Shown: positions 1 through 5,355 of the stretch, one piece after another
Layout of the letters: each line of letters opens with the position of its first letter
How positions within the stretch are numbered: the first letter of the stretch is position 1
Source: Candidatus Omnitrophota bacterium
GTDB taxonomy: Bacteria > Omnitrophota > Gorgyraeia > Zapsychrales > Fredricksoniimonadaceae
DNA: 5,365 nucleotides
Direction of reading: 5' to 3'
NCBI GenBank assembly: GCA_016789035.1
Contig: JAEUSC010000389.1
Coordinates: 1-5,365 of the forward strand
Program-made: the position numbers and the translations under genes
Notes under the pieces: generated by a model
Database searches by the model: none
Told to the model about the DNA's origin: nothing
The model's input: only the letters and a program-made list of their open reading frames with translations

Positions 1-119
1 CTTGTCCTACCACTGTGGTTAATTGTGAAAAGTTTCCCAATTTGCAATTCAATCTTTGGCCATCTGGAGACTGTTGAAAGCAGGTCACTCATGGCGAGGT
101 TTAATGTCATCGCGCTGCT
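1..119. other. Leader region, no assignable gene
   Basis: No gene can be called with confidence. Plus frame 1 is open from the window edge to a TAG at 127-129, and could be the C-terminal tail of a gene entering from the left. Plus frame 3 is open only to a TGA at 75-77. The minus strand also has an open frame running off the left edge, with ATGs at 110-108 and 92-90, but neither has a convincing Shine-Dalgarno sequence. None of the translations resembles a family I know. A TTGAAA at 74-79 has no well-spaced -10 partner, so no promoter is called. I saw no SAM, cobalamin or T-box riboswitch core. Confidence 0.4.
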
Positions 120-142
120 TTGGAAGTAGTGCGGTTTATTAT

Positions 143-148
143 GGAGGA
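143..148 (+). promoter_or_regulatory. Ribosome binding site that sets the start of the trans-sulfuration gene
   Basis: GGAGGA lies four bases before the ATG at 153. The frame also has an upstream TTG (120) and ATG (141), but this strong site overlaps the codons that follow the ATG at 141. It therefore supports initiation at 153. Confidence 0.8.
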
Positions 149-152
149 ACAC

Positions 153-1292
153 ATGGATATTCGTACCAAATCCGTTCACACAGGTGTTAATAAAGATTCA
201 TCATTTAATTCCGTCATCACTCCAATTTATCCGACATCAACGTTTTATTTTGAAGCCATTGGAAAGAACAAGGGTTTTGATTATACGCGCAGTGGTAATC
301 CCACGCGTCAGGCGCTGGAACAAAACATTGCAGCGATCGAAGGCGGGGTTGGCTGTTCTGTTACGGCAACAGGCATGGCTGCGATCACAGCTGTGATGTT
401 TTATCTTAAACCGGGTGATCATATTGTAACCGGGGATGACATTTACGGCGGAACTTATCGGCTTTTCAATGCGGTCCTTCGTCCGATGGGTTTTGATTTT
501 TCGTTTATCAACATGCGCGATCACAAGGCTGTCAAAGAAGCCATCGGTCCCAAGACAAAAATGATCTGGATCGAGACTCCTTCTAATCCCCTGCTAAATA
601 TTATCGATATTGAATCCATCACGAAATTGGCTAAGTCCAAAAATTGTTTGACGGTGGTTGATAACACGTTTCTTTCTCCTTATTTTCAAGCTCCGTTGGA
701 ATTCGGTGTTGATATTGTTGTTCATTCCACAACAAAATACATCAATGGTCACAGCGATGTGGTCGGTGGTGCCATTATTTACGCGAATCAACAATTAGAG
801 GAGCGCGGTCGTTACTTGGTCAATGCGCTGGGCGTTTCTGAGGCTCCTTACGATGCCTGGCTGGTTTTGCGAGGTGTCAAAACTTTGACGTATCGCATGG
901 AAGCTCATCAAGCCAATGCTCTTAAAGTGGCCCAGTTTCTCGAGGGGCACAAAAATGTTAAGAAGGTTTATTATCCGGGACTTAAGAGTCATCCGCAGCA
1001 GGCCTTGATCAAGAAACAAATGAAGGGTTTTGGTGGCATGCTTTCTTTTGAATTGAACACTAAGAAAGTTGACCTCAATGCGTTTTATAAAAAGCTCAAG
1101 TATTTTGCTTTGGCCGAATCGTTAGGGGGTGTTGAGTCGTTAATTGAGTCACCATGGTTCATGAGTCATGTCTCGATGGGCGAAGCGGGTTTAAAGGCAT
1201 CTGGTATTACGCCAGAGACGGTGCGTGTGTCCGTCGGAATCGAAGCGGCTGAAGATTTGATCGAAGATCTAGGCCAGGCACTGAAAGGATAA
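153..1292 (+). CDS. PLP-dependent trans-sulfuration enzyme, cystathionine gamma-synthase/gamma-lyase type (metB/mccB-like)
   Basis: This 379-residue cytosolic enzyme belongs to the Cys/Met metabolism fold-type I PLP family, and its length is normal for MetB-type members. The N-terminal YTRSGNPT motif (44-51) carries the Tyr and Arg that contact the cofactor phosphate of the neighbouring subunit. Tyr98 in DDIYGGT stacks on the PLP ring, Asp170 in VVDNTF binds the pyridine nitrogen, and Lys195 in STTKY forms the Schiff base. Arg358 in VRVSVGIE should bind the substrate carboxylate. The SLGGVESLIE motif, with Glu328, favours gamma-synthase or gamma-lyase over cystathionine beta-lyase (usually GGYESL) or the longer acylhomoserine sulfhydrylases. 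Family members join cysteine to an activated homoserine, or split cystathionine; sequence alone does not decide which. The usual HPASMTH-like stretch reads SPWFMSH here. The next gene begins one base after the stop, so the two are probably cotranscribed. Confidence 0.93.
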   Translation: MDIRTKSVHTGVNKDSSFNSVITPIYPTSTFYFEAIGKNKGFDYTRSGNPTRQALEQNIAAIEGGVGCSVTATGMAAITAVMFYLKPGDHIVTGDDIYGGTYRLFNAVLRPMGFDFSFINMRDHKAVKEAIGPKTKMIWIETPSNPLLNIIDIESITKLAKSKNCLTVVDNTFLSPYFQAPLEFGVDIVVHSTTKYINGHSDVVGGAIIYANQQLEERGRYLVNALGVSEAPYDAWLVLRGVKTLTYRMEAHQANALKVAQFLEGHKNVKKVYYPGLKSHPQQALIKKQMKGFGGMLSFELNTKKVDLNAFYKKLKYFALAESLGGVESLIESPWFMSHVSMGEAGLKASGITPETVRVSVGIEAAEDLIEDLGQALKG

Positions 1293-1293
1293 T

Positions 1294-2121
1294 ATGGTTA
1301 AAGTTCAGAAAAGTGGAATCAGCAGCGGTCCATTACCCGGTCAATTCAAACGGATAATTCCGGTTTCTTGCTTTCTGGTTATCTGTTGTTTGGTTTTTCA
1401 ATCCCTTTACGTGCATGCCGAGATATTAACCATCGATGATGTCCATGCTGTCTTTATGCAGAAGGATTATGTAAAGACGCTTGAGGTTGCCAAGCAGCTG
1501 TCTGATAAGACACAAAATTTTTATGAGCGTACGGAAGCATATTACTATGCCGGTTTAAGTGAATTATGGCAGGGTAAATATGCAGAGGCGCGAGCTTGGA
1601 TTCAAAAGGCCTTAAAGGGTCCTGCTTCCCCAAGTTTGATGGAGATGGCTGAGTTGTCTATGATTGATACTTATTATATGGAGGGTGATTATCAAAAAAC
1701 GTTACGGCATTCCCAGAATTTCTTGGAAACGCACCCCAAGTCAGACTACTTAGGTTCTGCATATCTAAAGATAGCACGGTCCCATTTGAAATTGGGACAT
1801 TGGAAGGAAGGGCGGGAGATTTTACAAAAGATTCTTCAACGATATCCGAGCAGTTTAGAGCGTTTTCATGCTGAACAGCTATTGGCTGAAAATCAGTTCT
1901 TTTCCGTCCAGGTGGGATCGTTTCAAGATCGAGGTGCGGCGGAGCGTTTGGTGGGCCAATTGCAACAGAATGGTGAGTATGCTTATATTGTAGAAACGAC
2001 CTCACAGGAGGCTAAGAAGTTTTTCCGCGTGCGTGTGGGGCAAATCCAACAGTTTGAAGAAGCGCAGAAACTGGAATCCAAATTAGCTAAGCTGGGGTAT
2101 CCTACCAAAATCTACCCTTGA
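1294..2121 (+). CDS. Exported TPR protein with C-terminal SPOR domain
   Basis: The 275-residue product starts with a long basic N-region (to about Lys19-Arg20), then a hydrophobic core (21-40) and a likely signal peptidase I site after VHA (42/43). Residues 46-186 form about four TPR-like helical hairpins (roughly 46-75, 80-109, 117-149 and 153-186). Recognisable motifs include YYYAGLSELWQGKYAEA and the linker-like HPKSDYLGSAYLKIA. Residues 202-275 are a SPOR domain: it opens FFSVQVGSF, continues FFRVRVGQ and ends LGYPTKIYP. SPOR domains bind denuded peptidoglycan glycan strands, often at the division septum, and TPRs mediate protein contacts. I therefore infer an envelope or cell-wall role, but no specific function. 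AAAGGA at 1284-1289 lies inside the previous gene's end, four bases before this ATG. Cys31-Cys32 lie within the hydrophobic core but do not make a good lipobox. Confidence 0.85.
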   Translation: MVKVQKSGISSGPLPGQFKRIIPVSCFLVICCLVFQSLYVHAEILTIDDVHAVFMQKDYVKTLEVAKQLSDKTQNFYERTEAYYYAGLSELWQGKYAEARAWIQKALKGPASPSLMEMAELSMIDTYYMEGDYQKTLRHSQNFLETHPKSDYLGSAYLKIARSHLKLGHWKEGREILQKILQRYPSSLERFHAEQLLAENQFFSVQVGSFQDRGAAERLVGQLQQNGEYAYIVETTSQEAKKFFRVRVGQIQQFEEAQKLESKLAKLGYPTKIYP

Positions 2122-2150
2122 TTCCCGGTGTTAACTGGTGTGTCGAAAAT

Positions 2151-3113
2151 ATGAACCTTCCGATCATTTTTATTGTGGGTCCAACCGGTGTTGGGAAGTC
2201 GGCAGTTGCTATGGCGCTTGCCGCCCAAATGAATGCCGAGATCATTTCGTGCGACGCGATGCAGGTTTATCGTGAAGCGGCTATTGCCAATGATAAGCCT
2301 GCGATCGTTGATTTAAAATGCGTCCCTCATCACATGATCGGTTGTGTAGGTGTAAAAGAAGAATATGATGTGGCCCGTTACCGTAAAGATGCGATCACGG
2401 CCATCGAAGACGTTCATGGGAGGGGAGGGGTCCCTCTGGTTGTGGGCGGAAGCGGAATGTATGTCTCGATATTGCTGGATGGAATTTTTGAGGGGAACGC
2501 GCAGGATCCTATGGTCCGTCGGCAATTGACCGAAGATGCGAAAGTCCTTGGCAGTGAAAAATTGTATCAGAGATTAAAGAAAGTCGATCCGGTTTCTGCT
2601 GCGAAAATAAATCCCAATGATGAACGTCGGATCATCCGTGCTTTAGAAGTTTACGTCTCCAATCGCAAGCCTATTAGTCAGATGCAAAAAGACCGGTCTG
2701 GTCTTTGGGGAAAATATCCCATCAAAGTTTTTGCGCTCAATCGTGAGAGGCAGGAGCTGTATGACCGTGTCGATCAGCGGGTCGAGAAAATGTTTGCGGC
2801 CGGTTTGGTTGAAGAAATCAAGCAGCTAACCCAGTTGGAATTGAGTAAGACAGCAGGTGTTCTGATAGGCATTCCTGAAATCACAGCATATTTACGTGAC
2901 GAAATTTCACTTCAGGACGCTAAGGAAGAAATTCAACTGAAAACCCGGCATTATGTGAAGCGGCAACTGACATGGTTTCGCAAAGACAAACGTCTGGAAT
3001 GGTTGATGATTGCGCAAGATGACACGGCTCTACAGACAGCACAGAGGATATTGGAGAAACTCAAAGAGAGTAACATGGACATCACAGATGCGTTCGAAAG
3101 AACGAAGAAATAG
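2151..3113 (+). CDS. miaA: tRNA dimethylallyltransferase MiaA
   Basis: MiaA transfers a dimethylallyl group from DMAPP to N6 of A37 in tRNAs reading UNN codons, the first step toward ms2i6A. The 320-residue product has the expected order: P-loop GPTGVGKS (10-17), EIISCDAMQVYR with the presumed general base Asp35, HHMIG, VGGSGMY (98-104), NDERRIIRALEVY (156-168), QRVEKMFAAGLVEEI, and TRHYVKRQLTWFRKDKRLEW near the C terminus (from 265). The ATG at 2151 is chosen because family members begin just before the P-loop. A TTG at 2118 would overlap the previous stop and has no ribosome binding site. The site before 2151 is also weak, so translation may be coupled to the upstream gene. Oddities: the usual SADSMQVY reads SCDAMQVY, GGTG reads GGSG (Ser101), and the GYKE motif reads GIPE (240-243). 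The core residues look intact, so an active enzyme is expected. Confidence 0.96.
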   Translation: MNLPIIFIVGPTGVGKSAVAMALAAQMNAEIISCDAMQVYREAAIANDKPAIVDLKCVPHHMIGCVGVKEEYDVARYRKDAITAIEDVHGRGGVPLVVGGSGMYVSILLDGIFEGNAQDPMVRRQLTEDAKVLGSEKLYQRLKKVDPVSAAKINPNDERRIIRALEVYVSNRKPISQMQKDRSGLWGKYPIKVFALNRERQELYDRVDQRVEKMFAAGLVEEIKQLTQLELSKTAGVLIGIPEITAYLRDEISLQDAKEEIQLKTRHYVKRQLTWFRKDKRLEWLMIAQDDTALQTAQRILEKLKESNMDITDAFERTKK

Positions 3114-3118
3114 AGCCT

Positions 3119-4366
3119 ATGCCTAAAGAAAGAATATTGCTGAGTATTGTTACCTTTAAGAAGTCATCGCCGTGGTCGCCGCAAGACATTGCCCAGGAAA
3201 TGGAAGAGCTGGTGAAAACTTGCGGAGGCCATGTGGTTGATATAGTTTTTTGTCGGCTCGAAGAGCCTTCAGCATCTACATATATTACGAAAGGTAAGGT
3301 GGAGGAGCTAACAACCATATGTTCGACGGGGAGCGTAGACACCGTTATTTTCAGCTGTGATCTTAAAGGAAGTCAGCAGCGAAATCTGGAAGATGCCCTG
3401 GGAGTCAAGACTATCGACCGGACACAATTGATTCTGGATATCTTTGCTCGTCATGCAAAAAGCAGCGAGGGGAAAATGCAGGTCGAGTTGGCCCAGTTGG
3501 AGTATCTTCTGCCCCGTTTGGTCGGAAAAGGCATTGAGCTTTCCCGTTTGGGCGGGGGGATAGGAACGATGGGGCCTGGGGAGACAAAGTTGGAGGTCGA
3601 CCGTCGACGCATTTCCGACCGGATTGCCAAACTTAAAAAGGATCTGAGTGAAGTTTCCAAAAGTCGAGAAATTAAACGAAAGAAACGGCAGAACGATCAG
3701 ATCCCGTTAATCTCATTAGTGGGGTATACCAATGCCGGCAAATCCACATTGTTAAATACACTGACCCGTGCTGGGACGATCACGAACGACGGACTTTTCA
3801 CCACGCTTGATTCCCTCTCACGGCAATTTGTTTTACCCAGTAAACGAAAGGTTGTGTTTTCCGATACGGTCGGTTTTATGCACGATCTACCGCACCGGTT
3901 GATTGAATCTTTTAAAGCGACGCTTGAAGAGGTTCAGCAAGCGGACTTATTACTGCATGTTATTGATATCAGCCATCCCAACCACAATAATTATTATGAA
4001 GCGGTGATGTCTGTCTTGGGGGAGTTGAAGGTTTTGGAGAAACCGGTGATTACTGTTTTAAACAAAATCGATAAAATTCAGGATCGCGGGTGGCTGGCCG
4101 CTGTTAGCACGCAATTTCCAAACGCGGTACTGTTGTCAGGTCTCAACGGCGAAAATTTGCAGGAGCTTCTTGATCTTTTAGACGGCATGCTCTCCGACGG
4201 TATGGAGGAAATTGACGTCAAGCTTCCGATTGACCGAATGGACTTGGTTAATCTTGTGCATAAACAGGGGAAAGTCCATACAATAAAATATTTGTCCAAG
4301 ACGATTCGTGTCCATGCTACGCTTCCTAAGAAAGTCGCCGCAGCCCTTCTATTGGCAAGAATCTAG
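3119..4366 (+). CDS. hflX: Ribosome-associated GTPase HflX
   Basis: HflX is a GTPase that binds the 50S subunit and can split or rescue stalled 70S ribosomes, notably under heat or antibiotic stress. The 415-residue product is near the usual length. The N-terminal domain has YITKGKVEEL (55-64), IDRTQLILDIFARHAKSSEGK and VELAQLEYLLPRL. The glycine-rich linker has SRLGGGIGTMGPGET (142-156) followed by a basic helix. The G domain shows G1 GYTNAGKST (202-210), G2 FTTLDSLSR (227-235), G3 DTVGF (249-253), G4 NKID (315-318) and a G5-like SGLNG (340-344; SALTG is typical). A short C-terminal domain begins at LPIDRMDL. GTMGPGE replaces the common GTRGPGE, and LDSLSR replaces LDPTTR; both look like lineage divergence. 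It begins five bases after the miaA stop with only a weak ribosome binding site, suggesting translational coupling. Confidence 0.96.
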   Translation: MPKERILLSIVTFKKSSPWSPQDIAQEMEELVKTCGGHVVDIVFCRLEEPSASTYITKGKVEELTTICSTGSVDTVIFSCDLKGSQQRNLEDALGVKTIDRTQLILDIFARHAKSSEGKMQVELAQLEYLLPRLVGKGIELSRLGGGIGTMGPGETKLEVDRRRISDRIAKLKKDLSEVSKSREIKRKKRQNDQIPLISLVGYTNAGKSTLLNTLTRAGTITNDGLFTTLDSLSRQFVLPSKRKVVFSDTVGFMHDLPHRLIESFKATLEEVQQADLLLHVIDISHPNHNNYYEAVMSVLGELKVLEKPVITVLNKIDKIQDRGWLAAVSTQFPNAVLLSGLNGENLQELLDLLDGMLSDGMEEIDVKLPIDRMDLVNLVHKQGKVHTIKYLSKTIRVHATLPKKVAAALLLARI

Positions 4367-4368
4367 CA

Positions 4369-4383
4369 GTTAGATCATCTAAC
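4369..4383. repeat. Perfect palindrome after hflX, possible operator or weak terminator
   Basis: GTTAGAT-C-ATCTAAC is a perfect inverted repeat with 7-base arms around one central base, starting three bases after the hflX stop. As RNA it could form a 6-bp stem with a 3-base loop, followed by AATTTTTG (4384-4391), which resembles a weak intrinsic terminator. As DNA it is a symmetric site ending 18 bases before the -35 of the next promoter, so it could equally bind a regulator. A second small palindrome, ACAA-TTT-TTGT, abuts it at 4382-4392. The sequence does not separate these roles. Confidence 0.5.
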
Positions 4384-4384
4384 A

Positions 4385-4430
4385 ATTTTTGTAAAAAAAT
4401 ATTGACTTCATAATTAGGTCATGTTATTCT
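4385..4430 (+). promoter_or_regulatory. Sigma-70-type promoter of the hspR-hsp20 module
   Basis: The -35 box is TTGACT (4402-4407), matching consensus at 5 of 6 positions. A 17-base spacer leads to the -10 box TATTCT (4425-4430), 4 of 6. A TG at 4422-4423 makes an extended -10. Upstream, 4385-4401 is almost entirely A/T, with a T5 run and an A7 run, like an UP element. The start of transcription would be near 4437, giving a short leader of about 19 bases before the ATG at 4456. Confidence 0.75.
4403..4421. promoter_or_regulatory. Imperfect palindrome in the promoter spacer, candidate autoregulatory operator
   Basis: TGAC and GTCA bound a 19-base imperfect palindrome centred on 4412, with 7 of 9 positions complementary. 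It covers the 3' part of the -35 box and most of the spacer, which is where MerR-family proteins usually bind. It is not a match to the actinobacterial HAIR site (CTTGAGT-N7-ACTCAAG), so assignment to the HspR-like protein is inference. Confidence 0.35.
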
Positions 4431-4455
4431 TTGATCGTGATCGAGGAGTTGTTCT

Positions 4456-4731
4456 ATGAATCCGAAGAAACCAATGCCTAAAGAAGTCGAGATTAATCCC
4501 GATCAGGCATTATTTGTAATTGGAATTGTTAGTGAGTTGACCGGCATGCCGGTGTGGACGTTGCGGCGGCTGGATGATATGGGGGTTGTCTCTCCCAAGA
4601 GAATTAATAAGAAAATCCGATGCTACACGCACCGGCAAGTTAATAAACTTATTTACATTCATTATTTAATGGAAGAAAGAAGTGTCAACATTAGCGGCAT
4701 TAAAGTCATTTTAGAATTGGAAGAGAAGTGA
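4456..4731 (+). CDS. hspR: HspR-like MerR-family heat-shock regulator
   Basis: This 91-residue protein is a single MerR-type winged helix-turn-helix domain. The helix-turn-helix spans about FVIGIVSELTGMPVWTLRR (20-38). It is followed by LDDMGVVSPKR (39-49), a wing with the R-x-Y of IRCYTHRQV (54-62), and a C-terminal helix with VNISGIKVILELEEK (77-91). The last motif and the TLRR-x-D-x-x-G-VVSP layout closely resemble HspR, which represses chaperone operons in Actinobacteria, Campylobacter/Helicobacter and others. No dimerisation coiled coil or effector domain follows, as in other short HspR proteins. GAGGAG at 4443-4448, seven bases before the ATG, is a good ribosome binding site. The following hsp20 is the obvious target, and autoregulation is likely. 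Whether it represses or activates here cannot be read from the sequence. The 15-residue N-terminal extension is rich in Lys and Pro. Confidence 0.85.
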   Translation: MNPKKPMPKEVEINPDQALFVIGIVSELTGMPVWTLRRLDDMGVVSPKRINKKIRCYTHRQVNKLIYIHYLMEERSVNISGIKVILELEEK

Positions 4732-4749
4732 ATTTTTTTTGCCTGCATA

Positions 4750-4776
4750 TTAGCAGTCATAATTTGTGAGTGCCAA
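4750..4776. promoter_or_regulatory. CIRCE element, predicted HrcA operator upstream of hsp20
   Basis: TTAGCAGTC (4750-4758), a 9-base spacer and GAGTGCCAA (4768-4776) match the CIRCE consensus TTAGCACTC-N9-GAGTGCTAA at 16 of 18 arm positions with the exact spacer length. CIRCE is bound by the heat-sensitive repressor HrcA and is best known upstream of groES-groEL and the dnaK operon. Its position, 32 bases before the hsp20 ATG, is typical. The arms pair with each other at 7 of 9 positions. HrcA is not encoded in this window. Confidence 0.82.
4758..4763 (+). promoter_or_regulatory. Possible -10 box of an hsp20 promoter inside CIRCE
   Basis: CATAAT matches the -10 consensus at 5 of 6 positions and lies within CIRCE, so HrcA binding would block it. 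The -35 region 17 bases upstream falls in a T8 run (4733-4740) and is poor. hsp20 may instead be read mainly from the hspR promoter. Confidence 0.3.
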
Positions 4777-4796
4777 TATCAATAACCTAATCAACC

Positions 4797-4803
4797 AGGA
4801 GGT
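4797..4803 (+). promoter_or_regulatory. Very strong ribosome binding site of hsp20
   Basis: AGGAGGT is a full match to the anti-Shine-Dalgarno core, five bases before the ATG at 4809. It is the strongest site in the window and fits high-level chaperone synthesis once the gene is derepressed. Confidence 0.85.
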
Positions 4804-4808
4804 ATACT

Positions 4809-5261
4809 ATGTCTCTCATTCGTTGGCAGCAAAAACAAAACGATCCTATTAAAGAACTGTTTAATGATGATTTTCTTTGGGGATTTCCGTTTGTTCCCGT
4901 AACGGGTAAACCATTGACCAATGGTCAATCATTCTGGCAGCCCGCCATTGATGTGGCGGAGGATAAAGAAAGTTTTATCCTTAAGGCCGATCTTCCGGGA
5001 TTAAAAAAGGAAGATATCCATGTGGGCGTGGAGGATGGTGTTCTCACCATTCAGGGAGAACGAAAATCTGAAACGGACCAGAAAGAAAAAGGGTATCATC
5101 GGGTGGAACGATCTTATGGACGGTTTGTCCGTAGTCTAAACTTAGGAACAGCCGTTGATGAAAGTAAGATCAAAGCCAACTATAAGGATGGTGTTTTGGA
5201 AATAACCGTGCCTAAAGCGGAAAAAGCTAAGGCGAAGTCCATTGATATTAGTGTCAATTAG
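4809..5261 (+). CDS. hsp20: Small heat-shock protein, Hsp20/alpha-crystallin family
   Basis: This 150-residue cytosolic ATP-independent holdase would bind unfolding proteins and keep them soluble for refolding by other chaperones. A short aromatic-rich N-terminal arm (1-42; LFNDDFLWGFPFVPV) should contribute to oligomerisation and client binding. The alpha-crystallin domain runs from about WQPAIDVAED (43) to VPKAE (138). It includes FILKADLPGLKKEDI, GVLTIQGER, a YGRFVRSL segment and the hallmark ANYKDGVL (123-130; A-x-x-x-x-G-V-L). The C-terminal tail carries an I-x-I anchor, IDI (145-147), which docks into a neighbouring subunit. Length and architecture are typical of class A bacterial Hsp20. 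It lies 77 bases after the HspR-like gene, with a CIRCE element between them, so heat-inducible expression is strongly predicted. Confidence 0.96.
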   Translation: MSLIRWQQKQNDPIKELFNDDFLWGFPFVPVTGKPLTNGQSFWQPAIDVAEDKESFILKADLPGLKKEDIHVGVEDGVLTIQGERKSETDQKEKGYHRVERSYGRFVRSLNLGTAVDESKIKANYKDGVLEITVPKAEKAKAKSIDISVN

Positions 5262-5286
5262 GGAGTAAAATACATCCCGTTTCGAA

Positions 5287-5334
5287 TGCTCGGTTCCTAG
5301 TTTCCGTTTAGTTCTGGCTATTGGGAACCGGGCA
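5287..5334. repeat. Long intergenic hairpin between hsp20 and the next gene
   Basis: Bases 5287-5301 pair with 5320-5334 to give an uninterrupted 15-bp stem, including three G-T (G-U) wobbles, around an 18-base loop. The perfect core is CGGTTCC (5291-5297) with GGAACCG (5324-5330). No T-run follows on the plus strand, so it is not a standard intrinsic terminator. It could stabilise or process the hsp20 mRNA, attenuate readthrough or act as a DNA site. GGAAC recurs at 5335-5339, allowing a weaker alternative pairing. Confidence 0.6.
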
Positions 5335-5355
5335 GGAACGAGAAAGAGGATTCTC

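Noticed and set aside
1..152. SAM or other methionine-linked riboswitch ahead of the trans-sulfuration gene
   Set aside because: No conserved SAM-I, SAM-II, SAH or T-box core could be recognised in the leader.
1369..1389. Lipoprotein signal in the TPR-SPOR protein
   Set aside because: The cysteines at 26, 31 and 32 are not preceded by a proper lipobox, and a good signal peptidase I site lies at 42/43.
1658..2005. Minus-strand frame of 115 codons inside the TPR-SPOR gene
   Set aside because: It is fully antisense to a well-supported gene and its translation has no recognisable domain.
2118..2150. TTG at 2118 as the miaA start
   Set aside because: It adds 11 residues before the conserved MiaA N terminus, has no ribosome binding site and overlaps the previous stop.
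4733..4740. T8 run after the hspR stop as an intrinsic terminator
   Set aside because: No GC-containing hairpin precedes it, so terminator function is not supported.
4785..4803. RNA thermometer hiding the hsp20 ribosome binding site
   Set aside because: Only a 4-bp pairing (ACCT with AGGT) is visible. This is too weak to call, although the T8 run could add U-G contacts.
4402..4808. HAIR operator (CTTGAGT-N7-ACTCAAG) for the HspR-like protein
   Set aside because: No sequence in the two intergenic gaps matches both arms with the right spacing.
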